Below are positions 40,023 through 48,187 of a DNA stretch of 64,000 nt, piece by piece. The DNA is taken from assembly GCA_900546915.1 (NCBI GenBank), contig UREY01000008.1, positions 1-64,000 on the forward strand. The letters are read 5' to 3'. The number at the start of each line of letters is the position of its first letter. Positions within the stretch are counted from its first letter, which is position 1. The translations under genes were made by a program, and so were the position numbers. The DNA comes from an uncultured Eubacteriales bacterium (GTDB lineage Bacteria; Bacillota; Clostridia; Oscillospirales; Oscillospiraceae). The notes under the pieces are model-generated. The model saw nothing but the letters and a program-made list of their open reading frames with translations, made no database searches and was not told where the DNA came from.

Positions 40023-40708
40023 GAGTTGGTCACCTCAAATTTGTACCCCACGCCCCAGACGGTTTTGAGACTCCACTGGTCGGAGACGCCCTCCAGCTTT
40101 TCCCGCAGCCGCTTGATATGGACGTCCACCGTGCGGGAGTCGCCGAAGTAATCGAAGCCCCAGACCTCGTCCAGCAGCTGATTGCGGGTGTAGACCCGGT
40201 TGGGAGAGGAGGCCAGATGAAACAAAAGCTCCATTTCCTTGGGAGGCGTATCGATTTTTTTCCCGTTTACCGTGAGCTCAAAGGCGTCCATATCGATAAT
40301 CAGCCGGTCGAACACCAGCTTATTGGGCTTTTTCTCCACGCTGTTGCCGGAGCGGCGGAGGACGGCCTCGATCCGGGCCAGCACCTCCTTCATCTCAAAG
40401 GGCTTGGTGATGTAGTCGTCGGCGCCGCTTCGCAGGCCGTTTACCTTGTCGGTGGTTTCTCCCTTGGCCGTGAGCATGATGATGGGAGTCTGGCTTTCAG
40501 ACCGAATGGTTTTGCATACGGCCCAGCCGTCCATCACAGGCAGCATCAAATCCAGCAGCACCAGGTCCGGCTTAATGGCGCGGAATTTGGACACCCCCTG
40601 GCCACCGTCGGAGGCGATGGTTACGGCATACCCCTCTTTTTCCAGGTACATCTGCAGCAGCTCCGCGATATTTTTGTCGTCTTCTACAATCAGAACCGAA
40701 ATGGCCAT
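40019..40708 (-). CDS. OmpR-family response regulator upstream of kinase and htrA
   Basis: A 229-residue regulator. The receiver has IVEDD, Asp53 (LVLLDLMLPVMDGW), Thr in IIMLTAKG and Lys in YITKPF. The winged helix carries LVFDRLIIDMDAFELTVNG, then DYFGDSRTVDVHIKRLREKL and the WGVGYKFE end. The ATG at 40708 follows GGAGGA. First gene of the operon with the kinase and htrA, as in CssRS-type envelope-stress circuits, so it probably activates its own operon. Confidence 0.93.
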   Translation of the reverse strand: MAISVLIVEDDKNIAELLQMYLEKEGYAVTIASDGGQGVSKFRAIKPDLVLLDLMLPVMDGWAVCKTIRSESQTPIIMLTAKGETTDKVNGLRSGADDYITKPFEMKEVLARIEAVLRRSGNSVEKKPNKLVFDRLIIDMDAFELTVNGKKIDTPPKEMELLFHLASSPNRVYTRNQLLDEVWGFDYFGDSRTVDVHIKRLREKLEGVSDQWSLKTVWGVGYKFEVTNS

Positions 40709-40748
40709 AGTCGGTATTCCTCCGTCTCTCTTGTTCTTTCTCCTATTC

Positions 40749-40754
40749 ATTATA
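40749..40754 (-). promoter_or_regulatory. -10 element of the regulator-kinase-htrA operon
   Basis: A perfect TATAAT on the minus strand (40754-40749), about 40 bp before the start codon. No good -35 box lies at the usual distance, which fits an activated promoter. Confidence 0.45.
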
Positions 40755-40818
40755 TCTGTTTTTTCCCGTTTGGAGTGAACAAATTGTTAAGAGTTCCCGA
40801 GGGATTTGTAAACGCCGG

Positions 40819-40887
40819 GCCGGAAAGCGTTGCAGCCGCCCGGGGGGGCGGCTGCGGCGGCTGAAAAACCCTGCGGGGCTTTCCGGC
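40819..40887. repeat. Nested GC-rich inverted repeat
   Basis: Outer arms GCCGGAAAGC (40819-40828) and GCTTTCCGGC (40878-40887) enclose a second perfect 10-bp stem (40832-40841 with 40846-40855). No T-tract follows on either strand. It separates the SbcC-like gene end from the regulator promoter and could be an RNA 3'-end protector. Confidence 0.6.
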
Positions 40888-40945
40888 GTGCGATAGAATC
40901 CCCCGGGCGGCTGTCCCTTGCGCCCATGCCGGGCGGGAAGCAGGC

Positions 40946-43105
40946 TCAGCCCACCGGCTGCTGCAGCCGGGCCTCCCGGCTTTGGCAGGTGAACAGCAAG
41001 ATCTGCCGGTCCTCCCGGCGCAAAAGCTCCAGGGCGGCGGCCAGGCGGCGGTCGTCGAAGCGGGTCAGCGCGTCGTCCAGGACCAGCGGGGCCCCGGGCA
41101 GCAGCGCCCGGCTCACGGCCAGGCGCAGGGCCAGATACAGCTGATCGACGGTGCCGTCGCTGCGCCAGATCCCGGGGCGCACCGTGTTTTCACCGGCGGC
41201 CCCGGCGGACAGGGAGAGATCCCGGTCCAGAAGAAGCCGGTCGTACCGGCCCAGGGTGAGGCTGCTGAGAATCTCCCGGGCCTCGGCTGCGATTTTGGGG
41301 GCGAAGCGGCTTTGCAGATCCTGCTGCGCCTGCTCCAAAGCGGCCAGACCGGCTTGGAGCGCGGCATACCAGAGCTCCAGACGGGATACCCGGTCCGCGA
41401 GGGCCTCTTCTTGGGCTTCCAGCCGCAACCGGTCCCCCAGGGCGGCCCGGCGGCCCCGGCAGGCGTCCAGCTGGGAGCGGGTCTGGGTCCAGGCCTGCCG
41501 GACCTCCTCCAGGTCCCGGCGGCTTTCCTCCTCGGGCAAATCCAGCTGGTCGGGAAGGGGGTCGCGTTCCAAACCGGCGGTGACCGCCTCCATGGCTTGC
41601 CGGTGCCCCGTGGCCTGGGCGGCCGACCGGCAGGCGGCGGCCCAGGCGTCCCAGGCCTCCAGGGCCTGGGTTTGGGTCCGGAGGAACGCCTCGGTGTCCC
41701 CGCCGCCGGTGAGCTGGGCGAGCTTTCCCTGCAGGGCCTTGCGGCGGGTCTCCAGGGCGGCGGTCCGGCGCTGGAATGCTTCCAGGGCCCGGCGGTATTG
41801 GGCCCAGCGGGCCTGGTAGGCCTGCAGCAAGGGCTCCAGCTCCTCCGGCGCGGCGACCTGGTAATCGTCCAGGAGCTTTTGCATGTCCCGGGCGGCCTGG
41901 GCGTCGGCCGCCGCTTTTTTGCGGCGGAGGAGGAAGCCCCGGAGGAGTCCGGCCCCCCCGGCGGCCAGAAGGGCCGCGCCCGGGAGCCTCCAGAGGCCGG
42001 GCAACAGAATGAGCAGGAGCAGGCCGCACAGGGCCGCTCCCGCCCAGAGGGCCCAGGCGGTTTTTCCTGCGGCGGACGGGCCCGCCGGAGGGGACAGGGC
42101 ATCCAGCCTCCGGCGCATTTGGGACCGCGCCTGCTCGCCGTCCAGGCCGTACAGGACGGCGGGGGCCTCCGGCGGCTGGGGGGCGGGCTGCTCCATGGCT
42201 TGCTCCAGCTGCAAGGCGTCCAGCGCCGACTGCAGACTGCGCCATTGGGCCAGATTCCGCTCCGCCGCAGCCCGTTCCGGCAAGCCCGCACACTGGGCCT
42301 GGGCCCGGGCCAGCTCTTCCCGGGCCTGCCGCTCCTTGTCCCGGGCCTGGTCCACCTGGGCCAGCTTTTCCCGGTCGGCCTGCCGCTGCAGGGCGGTCAA
42401 GTGAACCTCCAGGGCCTGCTTCCGGCGGTCCAGGGCCCGAAGCCGCTCCTCCAGCCCGGCGGCCTGGACGTCCAGCTTTTGCAAAGCCTGCAATTGACTG
42501 CGGCAGGCCTCCAGCTCCCGGCGCGCCTGGGGCAGCAGGCCGGATTGGTTGTACCGGCATTTGTTTTTCAGCTCCCGCAGGCCGGAAGCCAGGGCGGGGC
42601 CGGAGGGACTGTCGTCTCCTGTGGTGACCAGCCGGTTCAACCGGTGGCTCAGGGCCTCGTCCCGGCTTACGGTCAGGTCCCGGCCCTGCAGGAAGCCGGT
42701 GCGCTGGTATACGCTGCGCTCCACGCCCAGCAGAACCTGCCCGCACCGGTCCGCCGTCAGCTCCGGGACGGGGAAACCGGTTTCCGTCTCGAAGGCGCGA
42801 AAGTGGCCCATGGGAACGCGCCCCTTGGTCTGCCGCTGGATGGTAATGCGGCGATTCTGCCACAGCACCTCCATAGAGCCCTCCATGGGCTTTCCGGACC
42901 AGGGCTTGTACCGCTCCTTGTCCGGCAGCTGGCCCTGGCGGGCCCGTTGCCGGGTGTCGATTCCGTAGAGCATGGCCAGAAGGAAGGCGCACCAGGTGCT
43001 TTTTCCCCACTCGTTGGGGGCGGTGATGAGATTCAGCCCCGGGGAAAAGGACAGGGTCTCTCCGTCCAGCTTCCCGAAGGTGGCGGTCATGGAGCAGAGG
43101 ATCAT
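40946..43105 (-). CDS. SbcC/Rad50-like ATPase of the YhaN type
   Basis: A 719-residue ABC-ATPase with split ATP site. Walker A is APNEWGKSTW, near residue 30. Two long coiled coils follow, rich in Gln/Ala/Arg (EERLRALDRRKQALEVHLTA). Near the centre, in place of the zinc hook, is a strongly hydrophobic pair of segments (ALCGLLLLILLPGLWRLPGA), as in Bacillus YhaN. The C-terminal half has the signature SDGTVDQLYLALRL and Walker B APLVLDDAL. Together with the nuclease encoded just upstream it probably forms a membrane-associated Mre11-Rad50-like complex for DNA-end processing. The starts overlap by 4 bp. Confidence 0.82.
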   Translation of the reverse strand: MILCSMTATFGKLDGETLSFSPGLNLITAPNEWGKSTWCAFLLAMLYGIDTRQRARQGQLPDKERYKPWSGKPMEGSMEVLWQNRRITIQRQTKGRVPMGHFRAFETETGFPVPELTADRCGQVLLGVERSVYQRTGFLQGRDLTVSRDEALSHRLNRLVTTGDDSPSGPALASGLRELKNKCRYNQSGLLPQARRELEACRSQLQALQKLDVQAAGLEERLRALDRRKQALEVHLTALQRQADREKLAQVDQARDKERQAREELARAQAQCAGLPERAAAERNLAQWRSLQSALDALQLEQAMEQPAPQPPEAPAVLYGLDGEQARSQMRRRLDALSPPAGPSAAGKTAWALWAGAALCGLLLLILLPGLWRLPGAALLAAGGAGLLRGFLLRRKKAAADAQAARDMQKLLDDYQVAAPEELEPLLQAYQARWAQYRRALEAFQRRTAALETRRKALQGKLAQLTGGGDTEAFLRTQTQALEAWDAWAAACRSAAQATGHRQAMEAVTAGLERDPLPDQLDLPEEESRRDLEEVRQAWTQTRSQLDACRGRRAALGDRLRLEAQEEALADRVSRLELWYAALQAGLAALEQAQQDLQSRFAPKIAAEAREILSSLTLGRYDRLLLDRDLSLSAGAAGENTVRPGIWRSDGTVDQLYLALRLAVSRALLPGAPLVLDDALTRFDDRRLAAALELLRREDRQILLFTCQSREARLQQPVG

Positions 43106-44184
43106 GGAAGCGTCACCTCCTGCCCGTCCAGAATTTGGCGGCTGATGCGGGCGGCCAGACAGAGGGCCTCCTGCTCCGCGCCTTCGGCGCGCTCAGCCGC
43201 CTCCTGCAGCAGCTGAAAATACCGGCCCTCTAAGCTGTCCTCTCCGGCTTGCTCCCACAGGTTCCGGGGCGGCATCGTCCGGTCCTGCAGCTGAAGAGAA
43301 AAGAAGCGGCCCTCCAGGGCGCGGCGGAGCGCCTCGCAGTTCACAGGCGGCGCTTCCCCCGTCAAAGTGATGCGGTATACGTCCTGCTCGGTACCGGCAG
43401 GCAGCCGGGCCGAAACGGCCCGCAGGGGGTCCGGCCCGGCCGGGACGGACAGGTCCATATAGCGGCCCGCTGCAGAGGGCACAAAGGTCGCCTCGGCATG
43501 GCCCGGGGAGACCTCCGCCAGGTATACGCCCTTCACGCCGGTCTCGTCGAACCCCCGTCCCATGGGACAGCCCGGCCAGGCGCAAAGGGTGTGGCCTGCC
43601 CGGAGCGTTCCTTTTGTGTGAATGTGCCCCAGAGCCAGGTAGGCAAGGCCGGAGGCCTCCACCTGGGCCCGGGTTACGGGGCAGCAGGGGGAGGCGGGGT
43701 TCACCGGGTCTGCGTGGAGGACCATCAGCTGCAGGGGCTCTTCCCCCGGGGCCCGGAACCCCTCCAGCAGGCCGGGGCAGTCCATGCTGGAAAATCCCGC
43801 GCCCCAGACCCGGCAGTCCAGCTCCGGCAGGCAGACGGAGGTGAGCTCCGGCTGCGTGAAAATATGTACGTTTTTCGGCCACGCAATCTGAAGGTAGGGA
43901 GAATCCGCCGTCAGATAATCGTGGTTTCCGGGAGCCACGAAAACCGGCGCCTCCATGGCCTCCAGGATCTCGGCCAGAACCCGCGCCTCCTCCCGGCAGC
44001 CTTGGGGCCGGTCCAGCAGGTCCCCGGCCAGCAGGACCAGCCGACAATCCAGGTCCTGCCGCAGCCGACATAAATCCGCCAGAACGGACCGCAGCTGCTG
44101 TCGGCGGCGGGCGGCCTGCTCCGGCGGCAGGCTCCGAAACCGGGCGCCCAGATGAAAGTCCGCTGCGTGTAAAATTTTAATCAT
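43102..44184 (-). CDS. SbcD/YhaO-like metallophosphoesterase (DNA nuclease)
   Basis: A 360-residue Mre11/SbcD-family enzyme. Phosphoesterase motifs run in order: ILHAADFHLG, LLAGDLLDRP, APGNHDYL, LMVLHAD and ALGHIHTKG, so the two-metal site is complete. The C-terminal cap binds the ATPase partner. YhaO of Bacillus is the nearest type by context. It overlaps the YmdB-like gene by 8 bp upstream and the SbcC-like gene by 4 bp downstream, so all three are translated from one message. Confidence 0.88.
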   Translation of the reverse strand: MIKILHAADFHLGARFRSLPPEQAARRRQQLRSVLADLCRLRQDLDCRLVLLAGDLLDRPQGCREEARVLAEILEAMEAPVFVAPGNHDYLTADSPYLQIAWPKNVHIFTQPELTSVCLPELDCRVWGAGFSSMDCPGLLEGFRAPGEEPLQLMVLHADPVNPASPCCPVTRAQVEASGLAYLALGHIHTKGTLRAGHTLCAWPGCPMGRGFDETGVKGVYLAEVSPGHAEATFVPSAAGRYMDLSVPAGPDPLRAVSARLPAGTEQDVYRITLTGEAPPVNCEALRRALEGRFFSLQLQDRTMPPRNLWEQAGEDSLEGRYFQLLQEAAERAEGAEQEALCLAARISRQILDGQEVTLP

Positions 44185-44950
44185 AGACGCTCACCCGCTG
44201 CGTGCTCCGGCACCGGCCGGTTTCGTCCAGGGTAAAGACCACGCCCTCCAGCTTGCCGGGGCCGGGGGCGGGCTGATAGCGCCCCGCCAGATCGCCCCGG
44301 AACCGGGCCACGGACAGGTCGGGGCGGATGCCCAAAATGGAGTTTTTGGGACCCGTCATCCCCAGATCCGTGACAAAGCCCGTGCGCTTCGGCAGGATCT
44401 GGTTGTCTGCGGTGGGCACATGGGTGTGCGTCCCCCACACGGCGCTGACCCGGCCGTCCAGCATATGGCCCATGGCCAGCTTTTCCGAGGTGGCCTCGGC
44501 GTGGATTTCCACCAAAATGAAGGTCGTCTTCACCTGGCGCAGGATTTTGTCCACCTGCAAAAAGGGATTGTCCGGGTTATAGTCCATGTGACACCGGCCG
44601 ATGAGGTCGATGACCGTCACCTCTCCCATGGGGCTGTCGAACACGCCCCAGCCCCGGCCCGGCAGCTGAGGCGCCAGGTTGGCCGGACGCAAAATCCGGG
44701 GGCAGTCGTCCAGAAAGGGACAGATTTCCCGGCGGCCGAAGGTGTGGTTGCCCATGGTGATGACGTCGGCTCCCGCGTCCAGGATCGTCTCCGCCTGTTC
44801 CCGGGTGATGCCCAGGATGGCGGCGTTTTCTCCGTTGACCACGGTAAAATCCGCCTTCACCTGCTTCCGCAACCGGGGCAGATGGGTTTCAATCATCGTA
44901 ACGCCGCAACCGGCGACCACGTCGCCTACGGCCAGTACATTCCATTCCAT
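44177..44950 (-). CDS. YmdB-like metallophosphoesterase
   Basis: A 257-residue phosphoesterase of the YmdB (TIGR00282) family. Metal-site motifs are AVGDVVAGCG, VVNGENAA, VITMGNHTFGRRE, the EIHAEATSEK acidic loop, and GTHTHVPTADNQIL with GFVTDLGMTG. Bacillus YmdB hydrolyses 2',3'-cAMP and affects sporulation and biofilm. AGGAGAACTG precedes the ATG. Here it leads an operon with the SbcD- and SbcC-like genes instead of lying next to rny. Confidence 0.92.
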   Translation of the reverse strand: MEWNVLAVGDVVAGCGVTMIETHLPRLRKQVKADFTVVNGENAAILGITREQAETILDAGADVITMGNHTFGRREICPFLDDCPRILRPANLAPQLPGRGWGVFDSPMGEVTVIDLIGRCHMDYNPDNPFLQVDKILRQVKTTFILVEIHAEATSEKLAMGHMLDGRVSAVWGTHTHVPTADNQILPKRTGFVTDLGMTGPKNSILGIRPDLSVARFRGDLAGRYQPAPGPGKLEGVVFTLDETGRCRSTQRVSVYD

Positions 44951-45024
44951 TTGTCAGTTCTCCTTTCGGAAAAAGAGGGGTGCTGCCGCCCGTTTCCCGT
45001 GGGCAATTTACGGGCGCAATCCCC

Positions 45025-45053
45025 ATTATACCCCAAGTTTCCTCCCATTGCAA
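45025..45053 (-). promoter_or_regulatory. Promoter of the ymdB-like operon
   Basis: On the minus strand TTGCAA (45053-45048) and TATAAT (45030-45025) are 17 bp apart. Confidence 0.7.
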
Positions 45054-45125
45054 CGTGGCGGGCCGCCGCGATCCGTCTCTTTTTCTGCCGGTTTGCCCAG
45101 CTTCTGGAAAGCCGCGCAGCCGTCG

Positions 45126-45154
45126 TTGCATTTTGCATCGGACCGTGCTATACT
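45126..45154 (+). promoter_or_regulatory. Promoter of mnmE
   Basis: TTGCAT (45126-45131) and TATACT (45149-45154) with a 17-bp spacer, divergent from the ymdB-type promoter. Confidence 0.65.
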
Positions 45155-45187
45155 GTTTTTTACATTAGAATGTCAGGAGGGGTTGCG

Positions 45188-46549
45188 GTGTCTCATGTCA
45201 TTGCCGCCGTATCCACAGGAAGTCAGATCAGCGCCATCGGCATTCTGCGCCTGTCGGGCTCCGGCTGCGGGCAGGTGGCCGGGCGGGTATTTCGGGCCAA
45301 AAACGGCCGTCCTTTGACGGAAGCGCCCAACCGGAAGCTGATTCTGGGGACGCTTTTGGACCGGCAGGGCCGGACGCTGGACCAGTGCATGGCGGTGTAC
45401 ACCCGGGGGCCCCACAGCTATACCGGGGAGGACACCGTGGAGCTGCACTGCCACGGCTCTCCGGCCGTGCTGGCTGCGGGGCTGGAGGCCCTGTATCAGG
45501 CGGGGGCCCGGCCCGCCGGCCGGGGAGAGTTTACCAAGCGGGCTTTTCTCAACGGGCGCATGGATCTGACCCAGGCGGAGGCCGTCATCGATTTGATTGA
45601 AGCCGAGACGGCGGATGCCGCCGCCAATGCCGCCGGACAGGTGGGCGGCGCGCTGACGGCCCGGCTGGAGCCGGTTTATGAAGTGCTGACCGACCTGTGC
45701 AGCCATTTTCACGCGGTTTTGGACTATCCGGATGAGGAGATCGATGCCTTTTCCCTGGCCTCGTATGAAGATGCCCTGAGCGGGGCCCAGGAGACCCTGC
45801 AGGCGCTTTTGGCCACGGCCAACCGGGGCCGGGTGCTGCGCAACGGGGTGCGGGCGGTCATTCTGGGGAAGCCCAACGTGGGCAAATCCAGCCTGCTGAA
45901 CGCTCTGGCCGGTTTTCAGCGGGTCATTGTCACCGAGCAGCCCGGCACCACCCGAGACACGGTGGAGGAGTCCGTGCTGGTGGGCTCCGTGCGCCTGCGG
46001 CTGACGGATACGGCGGGAATCCGGGACGCCTCGGATCAGGTGGAGGCCCTGGGGGTGGCCCGCTCGGTGGAGGCGGCCCGGGGCGCGGACCTGGCCCTGT
46101 TTGTCTGCGACGGCAGCCGTCCCCTGGAGCAGGAGGACGCGGACGCCATGGAAGCGGCCCGGCAGGCCCGGTATGCCCTCTGCCTGCTGAACAAGCAGGA
46201 TTTGCCCAGCCGGGTGGACAGGGCCTGCCTGCCCTTTGAAACCGTGCTGCCGGTATCGGCGAAAGAAGGCACGGGCCTGGAGGCGCTGGCTCCCATCCTG
46301 GAGGCCCGGTTCGGCCCGGGAGGGGCCTGCGACGGCTCCATTGTCACCAATGCCCGCCAGGCCGATGCCGTGCGCCGGGCTGCGGAGGCTCTGGGCCGGG
46401 CCCGGGCGGGGCTCGCCGCAGGCCTCACCCCCGACGCGGTGCTCATCGATGTGGAAGAAGCCATGGAGGCGATGGGTGAGCTCACAGGAAGGACGGTCCG
46501 GGAGGACATCACCAACCGGATTTTTGAACGGTTCTGCGTGGGAAAATAG
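45188..46549 (+). CDS. mnmE: tRNA uridine-5-carboxymethylaminomethyl GTPase MnmE
   Basis: A 453-residue tRNA-modifying GTPase that works with MnmG on the wobble uridine. The N-terminal folate-binding domain has VIAAVSTGSQISAIGILRLS and EDTVELHCHGSPAV, and FTKRAFLNGRMDLTQAEAV. The G domain shows G1 GKPNVGKSS, G2 GTTRDT, G3 DTAG and G4 NKQD. The C-terminus ends with the required Cys in FCVGK. The GTG at 45188 lies 7 bp after AGGAGG. MnmG is not in this window. A cysteine desulfurase, which could feed tRNA thiolation, follows. Confidence 0.96.
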   Translation: MSHVIAAVSTGSQISAIGILRLSGSGCGQVAGRVFRAKNGRPLTEAPNRKLILGTLLDRQGRTLDQCMAVYTRGPHSYTGEDTVELHCHGSPAVLAAGLEALYQAGARPAGRGEFTKRAFLNGRMDLTQAEAVIDLIEAETADAAANAAGQVGGALTARLEPVYEVLTDLCSHFHAVLDYPDEEIDAFSLASYEDALSGAQETLQALLATANRGRVLRNGVRAVILGKPNVGKSSLLNALAGFQRVIVTEQPGTTRDTVEESVLVGSVRLRLTDTAGIRDASDQVEALGVARSVEAARGADLALFVCDGSRPLEQEDADAMEAARQARYALCLLNKQDLPSRVDRACLPFETVLPVSAKEGTGLEALAPILEARFGPGGACDGSIVTNARQADAVRRAAEALGRARAGLAAGLTPDAVLIDVEEAMEAMGELTGRTVREDITNRIFERFCVGK

Positions 46550-46623
46550 GGCCGGAACCGGGCGGCCCACAGGAGCTTTTTCCATGGGACCCATGGAACT
46601 TCCCGGTAGGAGGTAACGATAGG

Positions 46624-47751
46624 ATGTTGGCATATTTGGATAATTCCGCCACGACCAAGCCCTGCCCCGAGGCGGTGGCGGCCATGGTGGATGCGCTGGA
46701 AACCGGCTGGGGCAATCCCAGCGCCCTGTACCGGTTCGGGATGGATGCGGCCCGGCGGCTGCGTGTGGCGAGAGAGCAGGTGGCCAAGGCCCTGGGCGCG
46801 GAGCCGGACCGGGTATTTTTTACCTCCGGCGGCACCGAGGCGGACAACTGGGCCGTCGGCTCCTCCATGGAGCGCATGGGCAAGCGGGGTAAGCATGTGG
46901 TCACCACGGCGGTGGAGCACCACGCGGTTTTGAACCCGGTCAAGCGCCTGGAGGAGCGGGGGTTTGCGGTCACGTACCTGGAGCCCGACGCCTCGGGCCG
47001 GATTGGTCTGGAGGATTTCAAGCAGGCGCTTCGCCCGGATACGGTGTTTGTGTCCGTGATGATGGTCAACAACGAGTCCGGCGCCGTCATGCCGGTGGGG
47101 GCTATGGCAAAATGGACCCGCCGATTGGCCCCTCAGGCGATTTTTCACACCGACGCCGTGCAGGGCTTTTTGAAGGTTCCCTTCCAGGCCGGGACCTTGG
47201 GGGCGGATTTGATCTCCGTCTCCTCCCACAAGATTCACGGCCCCAAGGGGGCGGGCGCGCTGTATGTGCGCCGGGGCTTGCCCCTGCCGCCCTTCCTTTT
47301 GGGCGGCGGCCAGGAGGGAGGATACCGCAGCGGCACGGAGGCCGTTCCGGCGGTGGTCGGCTTTGGGGCGGCCTGCGCCGCCGCGCTGCCCACCTTGCGC
47401 CGGGACCTGGACCGGGAGGCGGCTCTGCGGGACCGCTGCGCCGGGCTTCTGGAGGAGATTCCGGGGGTGCAGGTTTTGGGCGCCCGGGAAGCGCCCCACA
47501 TTCTTCTGGCCTCGATTCCCGGCGTGCCGGTGCAGAACACCATCAATCTTTTGCAGGATCTGGAGATTTGCGTCTCGGCCGGTTCCGCCTGCGCCAAGGG
47601 ACACCGGAGCCATGTGCTGCAGGCGATGAAGCTGCCGCCGGAGGTAATCGACGGCGCCTTCCGGATTTCTCTGAGCCGGTTTACCACGCCGGAGGAGGTG
47701 GACCGGCTGGCGGAGGGCGTCCGGGCGGTGGTGCGCCGGATGAAGCCGTAG
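46624..47751 (+). CDS. Cysteine desulfurase (NifS/IscS family)
   Basis: A 375-residue PLP enzyme that takes sulfur from cysteine. Visible motifs are YLDNSATTKPCPEAV, FTSGGTEADNWAV, TTAVEHHAVL, the Asp of FHTDAVQGF, the PLP lysine in VSSHKIHGPKGAGALY, and the active Cys in SAGSACAKGHRSHV. The 'SAGSAC' loop is short, as in NifS-type group I. AGGAGG precedes the ATG. No iscU or thiI is adjacent, so the acceptor (iron-sulfur clusters or tRNA) cannot be told; being next to mnmE hints at tRNA thiolation. Confidence 0.93.
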   Translation: MLAYLDNSATTKPCPEAVAAMVDALETGWGNPSALYRFGMDAARRLRVAREQVAKALGAEPDRVFFTSGGTEADNWAVGSSMERMGKRGKHVVTTAVEHHAVLNPVKRLEERGFAVTYLEPDASGRIGLEDFKQALRPDTVFVSVMMVNNESGAVMPVGAMAKWTRRLAPQAIFHTDAVQGFLKVPFQAGTLGADLISVSSHKIHGPKGAGALYVRRGLPLPPFLLGGGQEGGYRSGTEAVPAVVGFGAACAAALPTLRRDLDREAALRDRCAGLLEEIPGVQVLGAREAPHILLASIPGVPVQNTINLLQDLEICVSAGSACAKGHRSHVLQAMKLPPEVIDGAFRISLSRFTTPEEVDRLAEGVRAVVRRMKP

Positions 47752-47794
47752 GCGGCAGGTCGGCTTGGCCGGGAAATCGGAGGATCTGCGGCAA

Positions 47795-47827
47795 TTCTGG
47801 CCGGAAAGTCCCGCTTTCCGGCCAGAA
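47795..47827 (+). terminator. Hairpin after the cysteine desulfurase gene
   Basis: A perfect 14-bp stem (47795-47808 with 47814-47827) and 5-nt loop but no T-tract. It lies between converging genes. Confidence 0.45.
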
Positions 47828-47860
47828 GGCGTTTCGGTATGGGTGGGGCGGACTGAGGCG

Positions 47861-48070
47861 TTACGACAGGCCTCCCGTGACGAAACGCATGACATAATTC
47901 CACAGTTCCCGCTCGCTGGGGGCGCTTTTCGCGCCTTCAATCCAATTGCGCTGGGCTTCCTCTTCCATAGCGCCGTACTTCTCCATGGCGCCGGGATATT
48001 GAAGCATCGCCATTCCCAGGGCCATGGGAACGCCCTCCGGGAACAAGGGGCGGTCGGGTCCTTCCAACAT
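47861..48070 (-). CDS. Small protein of unknown function
   Basis: A 69-residue protein starting MLEGPDRPLFPEGVPMALGM, with AAGGAGG 8 bp before the ATG. It has a Pro/Met-rich start, a helical middle (YGAMEEEAQRNWIEGAKSAP) and the end ERELWNYVMRFVTGG. No family was recognised. The good ribosome site and protein-like composition support a real gene, transcribed against the desulfurase. Confidence 0.6.
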   Translation of the reverse strand: MLEGPDRPLFPEGVPMALGMAMLQYPGAMEKYGAMEEEAQRNWIEGAKSAPSERELWNYVMRFVTGGLS

Positions 48071-48187
48071 CGGCGTATCCTCCTTTCCTTTTTCCACAGC
48101 TTTCCCCAATTCCGAGGAATTATCAGGGAGCGTCCCGCCGGTTGATCCGGAAAATCATGAAATTTTTGTAGAAACGAGGAGGACGAA

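Noticed and set aside
40982..43216. A 744-codon plus-strand frame opposite the SbcC-like gene
   Set aside because: It is the GC-rich mirror of a frame with Walker A, signature and Walker B motifs, and has low-complexity Gly/Gln/Pro sequence.
46036..47940. A 634-codon minus-strand frame across mnmE and the cysteine desulfurase gene
   Set aside because: It spans two well-supported genes in antisense and has no ribosome site or motif.
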